Part shown: in pieces, positions 53,407 through 62,466 of the stretch
How positions within the stretch are numbered: position 1 is the first letter of the stretch
Layout: each line of letters starts with the position of its first letter
Origin: Comamonadaceae bacterium
GTDB taxonomy: Bacteria > Pseudomonadota > Gammaproteobacteria > Burkholderiales > Burkholderiaceae_C
Reading direction: 5' to 3'
Assembly (NCBI GenBank): GCA_027488215.1
Contig: JAIYCB010000039.1
Span: 1 to 64,000 of the forward strand
Length of the DNA: 64,000 bases
The notes under the pieces: generated by a model
Database searches by the model: none
Seen by the model: the letters and a program-made list of their open reading frames with translations, nothing else
Told to the model about the DNA's origin: nothing
Translations under genes and position numbers: made by a program

Positions 53407-54159
53407 TCAAGGCCCGCCCGAGCTATGGCGGGCATCGCGCACGCCTTGGCGGATCTCTTGTACGGTGGCCAGCCATTCACGAAACTGATGAGCCTGCATT
53501 TTGAGCCGATAGTCCAGCTCAGCCATCTGCTCTTGCATCAGTCCGCTGAGTTGACTGTCCAGGGTGGCTTGCGGCAAAGACAGGTAAGCCTCGCTTTCGC
53601 TGCCATCGCGCTGCACCACGGCACCGCCTTGGCGTGCGATCTTGAGCATGGCCACGTTTTCACTCAGCGCGTGGATGAATAAGAGGGTCACCCCCTGGTT
53701 GCGGGCGTGCATCACCGCATGCGCAAACAGCTTGGCCCCCAGGCCTTTGCCACGCTGATGCGGCGACACCGAGACGCCAAACTCGGCGCAAGTGGCCCAT
53801 TTCGGGTCGTCCGAACAGGCCAAATGCGCCATGGCCACCAGCTCCAGTCGACGGTTGAAGACCCCGAAGATCTCGTCCCGCTCAAAATTCAAGCCCTGCA
53901 CATACCGCTCAATTTGCTCGTCGGTGGCAACGTAGCCAAAGCGCAAGTAGCGGTCTGAAGTGGGTAACGCCCTTAAATGCCGTGCGATGCGCGTCTTATG
54001 GCGTGGCGACAGAGAGCGAATAGGCACCCAACGGGCTCGCTTGCGGGCCACTCCGGCCGGGTCCAACGACCCCACATCGGCGATACCCAACACACCAGGC
54101 CACAGCTGGCGAAGCCACGAGGTGAGTCGGTTGGTACGCGTTTCAGCGGGGGTATTCAT
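53407..54159 (-). CDS. GNAT-family acetyltransferase
   Basis: The 250-residue protein has a GNAT fold with the acetyl-CoA loop VSPHQRGKGLGAKLFAHAVM at about 140-160, and RYLRFGYVATDEQIERYVQG before it. A C-terminal helical extension of about 60 residues (MQEQMAELDYRLKMQAHQFR) is atypical and may form a coiled coil. The substrate is unknown. ATG 54159 is the accepted start; the longer frame to 55041 overlaps the divergent fadD gene and is not real. Confidence 0.83.
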   Translation of the reverse strand: MNTPAETRTNRLTSWLRQLWPGVLGIADVGSLDPAGVARKRARWVPIRSLSPRHKTRIARHLRALPTSDRYLRFGYVATDEQIERYVQGLNFERDEIFGVFNRRLELVAMAHLACSDDPKWATCAEFGVSVSPHQRGKGLGAKLFAHAVMHARNQGVTLLFIHALSENVAMLKIARQGGAVVQRDGSESEAYLSLPQATLDSQLSGLMQEQMAELDYRLKMQAHQFREWLATVQEIRQGVRDARHSSGGP

Positions 54160-54318
54160 GTTGGTGCCTAGGGATAACCCCATTTTGCACCCGTTGGACT
54201 GTCCCGGGATGACGCGGATTTTGTCGCCTGTGAGACCGTCAAGCCCTCGTCTCAGCACTTGCCCTGTGCCGGCTCTGGCGCCAGCTGGTGACAATGCAGC
54301 TCTACAGGAGACAAGCGC

Positions 54319-56004
54319 ATGGAACGTATCTGGCTCAAGAATTACCCGCCTGGTGTGCCCCACGACATCGACACCACTCAGTACAAAAGCCTGACTGACT
54401 TGCTGGAGCGGGCATTCCGCGAGCATGGTGACAGCCCGTTTTCGGTCTGCATGAACCGCTGGATGAGCTACAAGCAACTTGACGAACTGTCCACCGCGCT
54501 GGGGGCCTGGCTTCAAAGCAGAGGCCTGGAGCCTGGCAGTCGGGTGGCCATCATGCTGCCCAACTTGCCCCAGTTTGCCGTGACCATGGCCGCCATTTTG
54601 CGGGCGGGCTACACCTGCGTCAATGTCAACCCGCTTTACACCCCGCGAGAGTTGGAGCACCAACTCAAAGACTCTGGCGCCAGTGCCATCGTCATCCTCG
54701 AAAACTTTGCCGCCACTTTGCAAGAAGTGGTAGAAGGCACGTCTGTTCAACACGTGGTGCTGGCCTCCATTGGCGATTTGCTGGGCCCCTGGAATGGCCG
54801 CTGGCTGACCTTTGCCGTGCGCCACTTGGCCAAAATGGTGCCCCCCTTTGAGCTGCCCCTGACCGATGGCCGCACCGTGACCCCCTTCAAGAAAGCCATC
54901 GCCCAAGGCCGCGGCCTGAACCTGCGCCCCACTGCTCAAACCATGGATGACATCGCGTTTTTGCAATACACAGGCGGCACCACCGGCCTGTCCAAAGGCG
55001 CCGTGCTCACCCACCGCAACATCGTGGCGGCCTTGCTGCAAGCAGAAGGCTGGTTTTCACCGGCTCTGGCCGATGTGCCCGACCTGCGCAAAGTGAACAA
55101 CATCGCGGCTTTGCCGCTGTATCACATCTTCGCGCTGACGCTGTGTTTGCTGGTCATCCGCCAAGGCTCTTACCTGACCTTGGTGCCCAACCCGCGTGAC
55201 TTCGCCAAGTTCATCGAAGTGCTCAAGCAGCGCCCCTTCCATGTGCTGCCCGGGGTGAACACACTGTTCAATGCGCTGATGCAGCACCCGATGTTTAAGA
55301 CCGTAGATTTCTCGTCGCTCAAACTGACCCAAGCGGGCGGCATGGCTGCGTCCGAAGGCACGGCACGCCACTGGCAATCGGCCACGGGCAGCGCCATGAT
55401 CGAAGGCTGGGGCATGAGCGAGACCTGCGCGATTGGTACCAACAACCCGGTCACGCAAAAAACCTTCAGTGGCAACATCGGCTTGCCGCTGCCTGGCATC
55501 GACATCGCCATCAAAGACGACGATGGCCACAGCCTGCCAGTGGGCAGTTCGGGCGAAATCTGCATCCGCGGCCCCAACGTCATGCCCGGGTACTTCAACC
55601 AACCGGCTGAAAACGCCAAGACTTTCACTGCCGACGGCTTCATGCGCACGGGTGACATCGGCATCATGGACGAGGGTGGTTTCACCCGCATCGTGGACCG
55701 TAAAAAGGACATGATCATCGTCAGCGGCTTCAACGTCTTCCCCAGCGAACTGGAAAACCTCATCTCGACATGCCCTGGCGTGGTCGAATGCGCGGCCGTC
55801 GGCATCCCCGACACCATGCAGGGCGAAACCATCAAGGTGTTTGTGGTCCGCAATGACCCCATGCTGACCGAAGAGGCCGTGGCCCGCTTCTGTCACGAGA
55901 ACCTGACCGGCTACAAGCGCCCCAAATACATCGAGTTCCGCGACGAACTGCCCAAATCCAACGTGGGCAAAATCCTGCGTCGCGAGCTGCGCAGCGCCAA
56001 ATGA
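54319..56004 (+). CDS. fadD: Long-chain fatty acid-CoA ligase (FadD-like)
   Basis: The 561-residue adenylating enzyme activates fatty acids with ATP and CoA for beta-oxidation or lipid synthesis. The AMP-binding P-loop is FLQYTGGTTGLSKGAVLTHR, followed by WGMSETCAIG, DGFMRTGDIGIMDEGGFTRI VDRKKDMIIVSGFNVFPSE (FACS signature) and the C-terminal lysine in PKSNVGKILRRELR. Length fits FadD. It overlaps the downstream MBL gene by four bases (ATGA). Confidence 0.93.
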   Translation: MERIWLKNYPPGVPHDIDTTQYKSLTDLLERAFREHGDSPFSVCMNRWMSYKQLDELSTALGAWLQSRGLEPGSRVAIMLPNLPQFAVTMAAILRAGYTCVNVNPLYTPRELEHQLKDSGASAIVILENFAATLQEVVEGTSVQHVVLASIGDLLGPWNGRWLTFAVRHLAKMVPPFELPLTDGRTVTPFKKAIAQGRGLNLRPTAQTMDDIAFLQYTGGTTGLSKGAVLTHRNIVAALLQAEGWFSPALADVPDLRKVNNIAALPLYHIFALTLCLLVIRQGSYLTLVPNPRDFAKFIEVLKQRPFHVLPGVNTLFNALMQHPMFKTVDFSSLKLTQAGGMAASEGTARHWQSATGSAMIEGWGMSETCAIGTNNPVTQKTFSGNIGLPLPGIDIAIKDDDGHSLPVGSSGEICIRGPNVMPGYFNQPAENAKTFTADGFMRTGDIGIMDEGGFTRIVDRKKDMIIVSGFNVFPSELENLISTCPGVVECAAVGIPDTMQGETIKVFVVRNDPMLTEEAVARFCHENLTGYKRPKYIEFRDELPKSNVGKILRRELRSAK

Positions 56005-56924
56005 CGCTTCACAGCTCACTGCCACCGGGCGTGCACGTTTTCGAGCGTGGCTGGCTGTCTGCCAACAACGTGTTGCTACAGGACGCGCGCAGTGCCACCT
56101 TGGTCGACAGCGGCTATGTCACGCACCAGGCCCAAACCCTGGCCCTGGTGCAGCACGCCCTGCAAGGCCGTACGCTAGACCAACTTGTCAACACCCACCT
56201 GCACAGCGACCACTGCGGCGGTAACCAGGCCTTGCAAGCGCATTACCCAACCCTCAAAACTTGTATCCCGCCAGGCTTGGCGCACGCAGTGGCGAGTTGG
56301 CGCGATGACGAGCTGAGCTACCAACCCACGGGGCAAAACTGCCCTGCATTTACCTTCACCGGCTTGCTGCTACCGGGCAGCACGCACCGTTGGGCAGACA
56401 TGGACTGGCAAGTGCACGCAGCCCCCGGACACGATCCACACTCGGTCATCTTGTTTGCGCCCGAACACCGCCTGCTGATGTCTGCCGATGCGCTTTGGCA
56501 AAACGGCTTTGGCGTGGTCTTTCCTGAACTGGAAGGCGTTGCTGCATTTGATGAAGTGGCCCAGACACTGGACCTCATCGAAAAATTAAACCCCACTACC
56601 ATCATCCCCGGCCATGGCGCTGTCTTCACCGAGTTGGCACCAGCTCTTGCGCTGGCACGCAGCAAGCTCGATAGCTTTGCCCAAAATCCGGAAAAACACG
56701 CCCGCTACGGCACCAAGGTCCTGCTCAAGTTCAAACTGCTGGAATGGGGCCAGATCTCAAAAGCCGACTTCAACGATTGGGCGATGAAAGTACCCTATTT
56801 GCACGAGCTTTACCGGCGCTTTGGCCAAGGCCACAAGCTGGACACCTGGCTCGACATGATGCTGGAAGAGCTGGCTCGCAGCGGAGCCATGCAAGTGCTT
56901 GATGGAGAGCTGCACAACACATAA
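56001..56924 (+). CDS. Metallo-beta-lactamase-fold hydrolase coupled to fadD
   Basis: The 307-residue protein has the zinc motif VNTHLHSDHCGGNQA at about 66-80, with further ligands in AAPGHDPHSV, LLMSADALW and IIPGHGAVF. It starts inside the fadD stop codon (ATGA), so it is translated with the acyl-CoA ligase. Hydrolysis of an acyl thioester or lactone is plausible; the substrate is not known. It is a distant paralogue of the LiuR-linked hydrolase at 44295. This is the last gene of the core region before the tRNA fragment. Confidence 0.83.
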   Translation: MTLHSSLPPGVHVFERGWLSANNVLLQDARSATLVDSGYVTHQAQTLALVQHALQGRTLDQLVNTHLHSDHCGGNQALQAHYPTLKTCIPPGLAHAVASWRDDELSYQPTGQNCPAFTFTGLLLPGSTHRWADMDWQVHAAPGHDPHSVILFAPEHRLLMSADALWQNGFGVVFPELEGVAAFDEVAQTLDLIEKLNPTTIIPGHGAVFTELAPALALARSKLDSFAQNPEKHARYGTKVLLKFKLLEWGQISKADFNDWAMKVPYLHELYRRFGQGHKLDTWLDMMLEELARSGAMQVLDGELHNT

Positions 56925-57003
56925 GACCGCTTAGATAAATTAATCAGACCCGAATGATTTGAATTGCGTTTGCACAGGGGCCATATGCAGAACGCTGAAC
57001 CTC

Positions 57004-57042
57004 CAAAAGAAAAACCCCACAGCCTCTTGCGAAACTGTGGGG
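57004..57042 (-). terminator. Intrinsic terminator of the former tRNA-Phe gene
   Basis: On the minus strand CCCCACAG (57042-57035) and CTGTGGGG (57022-57015) form a stem closed by 12 bases, followed by TTTTTCTTTT. It lies seven bases after the CCA end of the tRNA-Phe fragment, where a tRNA terminator belongs. Confidence 0.85.
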
Positions 57043-57048
57043 TGTATC

Positions 57049-57093
<45 letters not shown>

Positions 57094-57589
57094 CGTAGAC
57101 TGCTTGTGCTTTTCATATATAAATCAATAGGTTACATGACTATTTAGTGACCGTGCAATAAAACGTGTAATCAGCTTTATAGTGGCCTTGGTATTCGAGC
57201 GACATCATCAAACTGCGCTACGAAAAGTGTCCACCGGTTTTGGGGAATGCCACTTCTGGTTATAGAACGAATCAATGCACGTCTATATTTCACAATTGCG
57301 GGAATTCTTGTTAAGTCGTGCACTGGTTCGGCCCAACTTTGGTGAACAAAGAGGCAGAGCTGGTACGATTTGACTGCCGCTTTATACAACACACAAGAAC
57401 AAGACCGGCGAGTTACTGCAAGCCACATTGATCCAACCAAACACTAGACTTGCTGCAGCCAGGCGAAAAAATTGCAAAATCTTCTTGATTGACTTGTTTG
57501 ACTGGACAGTCGTTCGGAATTTTCGACGAATAGAACCGATGCTCCCGCCTAGACTGGTACGGCAACACAACCTCCCTGGAAAGTTTCAG
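57094..57589. other. Non-coding or decayed DNA at the island edge
   Basis: This 496-base stretch is poorer in G+C than the core genes and holds only short open frames (87 codons at most, minus strand 57177-57440) without recognisable motifs. It may carry remains of mobile DNA. I can identify no gene. The promoter for the lyase gene at 57590 should lie in its right half. Confidence 0.5.
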
Positions 57590-58576
57590 ATGTCCGCAAC
57601 ACCAGTACCACAAAGACGGCAAAGGCTTCAAAGATCAGAGCTGGCAGTGCCGGCTACTTCCACTCGCTTTTTGACCAAGGCCCGCGACAGCGCGGCTGAC
57701 GTGGTGTTCATCGACCTAGAGGACGCAGTCACCCCGCGCATGAAAGACGAAGCTCGCCGCATGGCCGTGGAGGCGCTCGCCGGTGATTGGGGTCACAAGA
57801 CCATGGCCGTCCGTATCAACGGACTGGACACGCCGTGGGCATTGGAGGATTTATTGGCCGTGGCAACACACGCACCTCGTTTGGATCTGGTACTTTTGCC
57901 TAAAGCTGGGACCGCATTTGATGTGCGCTTTGTCGACCATGTGCTGACACTTCTCGAGCGTCGGCATCAACGTGCTGAGCCGCTGGGCTTGGAGTTGTTG
58001 ATCGAGACGGCCCAGGGCCTGGCCCATGCCGAAGAGATTGCATCTTCTTGCCAGCGGCTCGAAGCCATGATCTTCGGTGTGGGTGACTACTCAGTAGACA
58101 TGCGCACTCAAGACCCTGTGTTTGGACGCCCCAGTGAGCGCTATGCCATCCTTACCAACGCGGATGAACAGGGAAAGCGTGAGCTGCACTGGAACGACCA
58201 GTGGCACTTTGCCTTGGCGCGTGTAGCCAATGCCTGTCGCGCCAATGGACTGCGTGCCATTGATGGGCCTTACACCGACTTTGCAGATGCGCCTGGCTAC
58301 CGCGCTGCCGCGCGCAGAGCCGCAGCCTTGGGGTTTGAGGGCAAATGGGCAATTCACCCCAGCCAGATCGAATTGGCTAACGAGATTTTTTCGCCCAGCA
58401 CGCAAGATCGAGCCTGGGCTGCGCAAGTTCTGCAGTCCTTGGCAGATGCAGATGAACGTGGCGATGGCGCAGTAAATGCCGGCGGTGTGCTTGTCGATCT
58501 AGCTCATGGCAAGCAAGCACGGCTAATTGACGAACGGTATCGATTGATAGAGCGCAACTTGCCTGGAAAAAAATGA
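57590..58576 (+). CDS. HpcH/HpaI aldolase / citrate lyase family protein (CitE or malyl-CoA lyase-like)
   Basis: The 328-residue TIM-barrel lyase shows the CitE/Mcl pattern: RLQRSELAVPATSTRFLTKA at the start, DVVFIDLEDAVTPRMKDEAR (acidic metal site), MAVRINGLDTPW (Arg), LELLIETAQGLAHAEEIA (Glu) and the C-terminal GKWAIHPSQIELANEIFSP. Family members cleave or form C-C bonds in citryl-, malyl- or beta-methylmalyl-CoA. Here it stands 350 bases before a RuBisCO-like/kinase operon, suggesting a shared sugar-acid pathway. ATG 57590 follows TGGAAAG; readings from 57428 are not conserved. Confidence 0.85.
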   Translation: MSATPVPQRRQRLQRSELAVPATSTRFLTKARDSAADVVFIDLEDAVTPRMKDEARRMAVEALAGDWGHKTMAVRINGLDTPWALEDLLAVATHAPRLDLVLLPKAGTAFDVRFVDHVLTLLERRHQRAEPLGLELLIETAQGLAHAEEIASSCQRLEAMIFGVGDYSVDMRTQDPVFGRPSERYAILTNADEQGKRELHWNDQWHFALARVANACRANGLRAIDGPYTDFADAPGYRAAARRAAALGFEGKWAIHPSQIELANEIFSPSTQDRAWAAQVLQSLADADERGDGAVNAGGVLVDLAHGKQARLIDERYRLIERNLPGKK

Positions 58577-58926
58577 GCCAATGACAAAGCATGGCGCCAG
58601 AGCAGCGAGCCTTTTATTCAGTCGGCTGCCACTTGCGCTCAAGCGCCCTGTGTCGCCTGCAACTCGTCAACTAACCAGTCGGTCAGCCGACGGCAATCAA
58701 GTCGGGTCGAAAGGTGGGGCGACAGCCTCAAAAGCACGCAACGCCTTCAGCGAAGGTCGAGGGGTACGAATGGTTTCTCCAAGGAGTTGACTGCAAGCTC
58801 AAAGCATGCAGATGTTCAAAGTTAGGCTGTGAGTTTTTATCACTGACCCAGGAAATCTTATCGTTTGTTCTTGGCGACCACCGCTCCTAACATGATTTGC
58901 ACTACAGAATTGCACTTAACAGTTTT
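58577..58926. other. Intergenic region before the RuBisCO-like gene, with a LysR-like relic
   Basis: The 350 bases hold no intact gene. The minus strand from 58771 to 58697 reads like the start of a LysR/GcvA-type regulator (see that entry). The last 100 bases are AT-rich and probably contain the operon promoter. AAAGTTAGGC near 58819 matches part of the shared motif found at 17633 and 20319. Confidence 0.5.
58697..58771 (-). pseudogene. Relic of a LysR-type regulator (N-terminal helix only)
   Basis: The minus-strand frame encodes RTPRPSLKALRAFEAVA, strikingly like the first helix of GcvA-type LysR proteins (PLNALRAFEAAAR), then ends at TGA after FDPT. The expected ATG is missing (ATT instead), and no helix-turn-helix follows. 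It looks like the decayed start of a divergent regulator for the operon to its right. The fragment is short, so chance similarity cannot be excluded. Confidence 0.35.
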
Positions 58927-60201
58927 ATGTCGCAGCCCGTCGCCCGCCCAGAATTCATTGCCCGTTATTTCGTGGAAAGCTCAGTGCCGTCCGAGGACAT
59001 AGCGCAAGTGATCGCCGGAGAGCAATCAAGCGGTACTTTTTTAGTCCTGCCAGGTGAAACCGAAGCCCTCAAAGCCCGCTCTCGTGCGCGCGTTTTGAAA
59101 GTGGACAGATTGCCCCCGGCTGCTGAGCCTTCCTTGGCCAGCGCGTATACGGCCCGGCATGGACATACAGGCTCTTTTTACCGGGCCAACATCGACATTG
59201 CTTTTCCAGTAGAAAACGTCGGCGCCAATTTACCAAGTCTGCTGGCTACTGTTGCGGGTAACTTGTTCGAACTCGGCGAAGTGACCGGCTTGCGCCTCTT
59301 AGACCTTGATTTGCCCAGCGACTATGCCGCACAGTTTCTAGGCCCTGCATTTGGTGTTGAAGGTACACGCACTATGGCGGGTGTATATGGGCGCCCCATC
59401 ATTGGCACTATCATCAAACCGAGCATTGGTCTGTCCGCCGAGGAGACAGCTGTGTTGGTCGATGGACTGTGCGGGGCTGGCATCGACTTCATCAAAGATG
59501 ACGAGTTGATTGCCGATCCGCCTTATGAACGCTTTGCAGCGCGGCTGGCTGCGGTCATGCCTGTGCTGCACCGACATGCAGACCGCTTGGGCCGTATGCC
59601 GATGTATGCAGTCAACATCTCTGGCTCAATTGACGACATGCTGCGCCGACATGACGCCGTGCTGGCCGCTGGCGGCACCTGCGTTATGGCAAGTATCAAC
59701 TGGGCGGGCTTTGCAGCTATTGCCCACCTGCGTCAACATGCCCAATTGCCCATCCACGGCCACCGTAACGGTTGGGGCGCCTTTACGCGCCACCCGGCTT
59801 TGGGCTTTTCGTTCAACGCCTACCAAAAGTTGTGGCGCTTGGCAGGCGTTGATCAATTGCATGTTAACGGCCTGCGCAGTAAATTTTGGGAACCTGACGA
59901 CTCCGTCATTGAATCGGCGCGCGCCCTGTTGGCGCCATTTGCTGGGCTAAGCCCGCTGATGCCGGTGTCATCCTCTGGCCAATGGGCCGGCCAAGCACCC
60001 GATCTGTTTGCACAACTGGGATGCACCGACGTCATGCATTTAGCTGGCGGCGGAATCATTGGTCACCCAGATGGTGTTGCAGCTGGCGTGACCAGCATGC
60101 GTGAAGGCTGGGAGGCTGCCGTAGCAGGCGAACCGCTGCACACCTATGCAGCCACACGCCCTGCACTACGGCAAGCGTTGGCTCATTTTGCCCCGGTCTG
60201 A
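58927..60201 (+). CDS. RuBisCO-like protein (form IV; OiaX-type sugar-acid decarboxylase candidate)
   Basis: The 424-residue protein has the RuBisCO large-subunit fold. GTIIKPSIGLSAEE holds Lys164 (place of Lys175 in spinach). IDFIKDDELIADPP gives the carbamylated Lys190 with Asp192 and Glu193. HGHRNGWGAF, LHVNGLRSKFWEPDD (loop 6, Lys319) and HLAGGGIIGHPDG follow. Metal-site residues are therefore kept. The small and unusual loop residues and the lack of a cbbS gene argue against carbon fixation. From memory, RuBisCO-like proteins next to DUF1537 kinases act on 3-oxo-isoapionate-4-phosphate in apiose breakdown. I propose a similar phosphorylated oxo-acid substrate. ATG 58927 is preferred over a TTG at 58897. 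Confidence 0.85.
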   Translation: MSQPVARPEFIARYFVESSVPSEDIAQVIAGEQSSGTFLVLPGETEALKARSRARVLKVDRLPPAAEPSLASAYTARHGHTGSFYRANIDIAFPVENVGANLPSLLATVAGNLFELGEVTGLRLLDLDLPSDYAAQFLGPAFGVEGTRTMAGVYGRPIIGTIIKPSIGLSAEETAVLVDGLCGAGIDFIKDDELIADPPYERFAARLAAVMPVLHRHADRLGRMPMYAVNISGSIDDMLRRHDAVLAAGGTCVMASINWAGFAAIAHLRQHAQLPIHGHRNGWGAFTRHPALGFSFNAYQKLWRLAGVDQLHVNGLRSKFWEPDDSVIESARALLAPFAGLSPLMPVSSSGQWAGQAPDLFAQLGCTDVMHLAGGGIIGHPDGVAAGVTSMREGWEAAVAGEPLHTYAATRPALRQALAHFAPV

Positions 60202-60210
60202 CGCCGCATC

Positions 60211-61596
60211 ATGAGCACCTCATCTTCCGCATTGAGATTGGTTTTTTACGGTGATGATTTCACCGGCTCCACCGATGCCCTCGAGGTGTTGTGTTCAGTC
60301 GGCTGGCGCTGTGCGCTGTTCTTGCGACAACCGGATGCCAACACACTAGCGCGCCACTCAGAGCTGGATGCCATAGGTATCGCAGGTGACAGCCGCGCCA
60401 TGACCCCTCTGGAAATGAATGAGCAGTTGCCTCCGGTACTGAAATGGTTGATGAACGCGGGCGCACCCGTTGTTCATTACAAAGTCTGCTCCACGTTTGA
60501 CAGCTCACCCACCATCGGCAGCATTGGCCGAGTGATTGAACTGGCTCGACCGCAGCTGGCCCATGCTTGTGTGCCGGTGGTTGCCGCAACCCCCCACTTG
60601 GCTCGCTTATGCGTTTTCGGTCATTTGTTTGCTCGCTCTGGTACCGACGGCATGATGCACCGAATCGACAGACACCCGATCATGCGGACGCACCCTGTCA
60701 CGCCCATGGACGAAGCTGACTTGGCCTTGCACATCACCCTTCAAGGTGACTTTTCAATGGCCAAAGCCACGCTAGAGGATGTTCGCGCCGGGACAGCCAG
60801 GCTGCTCAAGTGCATCCAAACGGCTCAGCATCAAGGGGCTGGCGCCATCGTGATCGACGGGATGAACAGCCAAGATATGTTGAATACTGGTGAAGCGCTT
60901 TTAGCCATTGGTCAGCCGCAGCAGCCAGTTTTTGTGGTTGGCGGCTCTGGTGTGGAACACGCACTTGTCAGCGCTTGGAGCCATGTGCCAGGTGCATCTC
61001 GTCAGCCGCCTGACTACGCACGCCAAGGCGTACCTCAAGTGCTGGCCGTTTCAGGTAGCGCGTCGGAGCTCAGTGGAAACCAGATAGCCCACGCCGTCGC
61101 CAACGGTTTTATGGGCATCGCCCTAGACACGTTACTGCTGCTGCATGAAACCCAGTGGCAAACCGCGCTAGATGCAGCTGCAGTGCAGGCAGTAGCAGCA
61201 TTAAACGCTGGCTCCAGCGTAGTTTTACACACTGCACGCGGCCCGCAAGATCCGCGCATTGCTGCGGTCAGTGCAGCACTTGCTGCCCAACACAACGACG
61301 TCCAAGCCTGTCGGCACATCACCGGGCGTGTGTTGGGTGAGCGCTTGGGTTGGCTGGTGCGTCGTATTTTGGAAGTTTGTCCACTGCAGCGCTTGCTGCT
61401 TTCGGGCGGCGACACCTCCAGCGCCATTGCGCGAGCACTGGATGTGCAAGCGATTGAAATGGCCGCTGCTCTTTCGCCCGGAGCGCCGCTGTGCCGCGTG
61501 CTAGAAAGCAGCATTGTGCCGGGCATGGAGATCGCTTTCAAGGGAGGCCAAATGGGCGGCGTCGACTTTTTCTCGCTGGCACGTGATGCTCAATAA
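60211..61596 (+). CDS. DUF1537 four-carbon acid sugar kinase family protein
   Basis: The 461-residue protein starts LRLVFYGDDFTGSTDALEVL, the substrate-binding start of DUF1537 kinases. It ends with the nucleotide-binding domain LLLSGGDTSSAIARALDVQA, GAPLCRVLE and AFKGGQMGGVDFFSLARD. The family phosphorylates tetronates, threonate and 3-oxo-isoapionate. Nine bases separate it from the RuBisCO-like gene, so kinase and decarboxylase candidates are cotranscribed and may act in sequence. It overlaps the next gene by 11 bases. Substrate identity is inferred from the pairing only. Confidence 0.88.
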   Translation: MSTSSSALRLVFYGDDFTGSTDALEVLCSVGWRCALFLRQPDANTLARHSELDAIGIAGDSRAMTPLEMNEQLPPVLKWLMNAGAPVVHYKVCSTFDSSPTIGSIGRVIELARPQLAHACVPVVAATPHLARLCVFGHLFARSGTDGMMHRIDRHPIMRTHPVTPMDEADLALHITLQGDFSMAKATLEDVRAGTARLLKCIQTAQHQGAGAIVIDGMNSQDMLNTGEALLAIGQPQQPVFVVGGSGVEHALVSAWSHVPGASRQPPDYARQGVPQVLAVSGSASELSGNQIAHAVANGFMGIALDTLLLLHETQWQTALDAAAVQAVAALNAGSSVVLHTARGPQDPRIAAVSAALAAQHNDVQACRHITGRVLGERLGWLVRRILEVCPLQRLLLSGGDTSSAIARALDVQAIEMAAALSPGAPLCRVLESSIVPGMEIAFKGGQMGGVDFFSLARDAQ

Positions 61597-62446
61597 AGCC
61601 ACACAGCTAATAGAACACCATTACCATCACCTTCCTGATGGTTGGGTACACTACGTCATTGCCGGTAGCGGCAAGCCACTTGTGCTGTTGCACGGTTGGC
61701 CACAAACTTGGTATGCTTGGCGCTTACTCATACCTCAGTTGGCACAGCACTTTCGCGTGATCTCGCCTGACTTAAGAGGCTTGGGCGACTCCGCCCGACC
61801 CGCTAGTGGCTTCGACAAAAAAACCATCGCAGCTGACATCGCCCACTTGCTTGAACAGGCGTTGGGTATTGAGCGCGCGTTGGTGGTCGGCCATGACTGG
61901 GGTGGCCCAGTTGCCTTTGCATTGGCTGCCTACCACCCGGGCCTAGTCGAAAAGCTAGTCATGCTCGACGCTGCCGTACCAGGCGACGGCAGCGGGACCT
62001 TTTCTCAAAACGGTCGGCGCTGGCATCACGCTTTCCACCAAACACTGGACCTGCCCGAGCAGCTGATTGCGGGACGCGAAGAAATTTATTACCGCTGGTT
62101 CTACGAGCACTACGGACATGTGCGAGGCGCCATCAGCGAGACGGACATCGCCGAATACATGCGCACCTACGGGCGAGCCGAGACCACGCGCACCGGCCTG
62201 GCTTACTACCGTGCCTTAGCGCAAGACGTGTCGGACAACACGGCTTTTTTGCAGAACAGCCGGTTACACATGCCGGTGCTGGCCCTCGGCGGCGGTAAGG
62301 CCTTTGGCCGTGGCGAAGAAACGTTGGCGTCTTTGCAATGTGTCGGCACCGACGTGCGCGGGGGCGTGTTGGAAGACTGCGGTCATTGGATTGCAGAGGA
62401 AAACCCTCAGCGCACCCTCGACGAATTGCAGCGCTTTTTCATTTGA
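61586..62446 (+). CDS. Alpha/beta hydrolase (epoxide hydrolase / haloacetate dehalogenase-like)
   Basis: The 286-residue protein has the oxyanion motif LVLLHGWPQTWYAW, the nucleophile elbow VVGHDWGGPVAFAL with an aspartate nucleophile, and the catalytic histidine in EDCGHWIAEENP. Asp as nucleophile is typical of epoxide hydrolases and dehalogenases, though some act on other esters. ATG 61586 overlaps the kinase gene by 11 bases, so it belongs to the operon. It could open a lactone or remove a group early in the pathway. The frame upstream of 61586 lies inside the kinase gene. Confidence 0.82.
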   Translation: MLNKATQLIEHHYHHLPDGWVHYVIAGSGKPLVLLHGWPQTWYAWRLLIPQLAQHFRVISPDLRGLGDSARPASGFDKKTIAADIAHLLEQALGIERALVVGHDWGGPVAFALAAYHPGLVEKLVMLDAAVPGDGSGTFSQNGRRWHHAFHQTLDLPEQLIAGREEIYYRWFYEHYGHVRGAISETDIAEYMRTYGRAETTRTGLAYYRALAQDVSDNTAFLQNSRLHMPVLALGGGKAFGRGEETLASLQCVGTDVRGGVLEDCGHWIAEENPQRTLDELQRFFI

Positions 62447-62466
62447 ATGGATGGAGACAAAACCCC

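Noticed and set aside
53407-55041. 544-codon version of the acetyltransferase gene
   Set aside because: The N-terminal 294 codons are antisense to fadD; the recognisable protein begins at 54159.
57177-57440. 87-codon minus-strand frame at the island edge
   Set aside because: No motif, no ribosome-binding site and no sign of codon selection; treated as part of the non-coding edge.
58927-60201. True RuBisCO large subunit for carbon fixation
   Set aside because: No small subunit, phosphoribulokinase or cbbR gene; several active-site surroundings differ, and the neighbours are acid-sugar genes.
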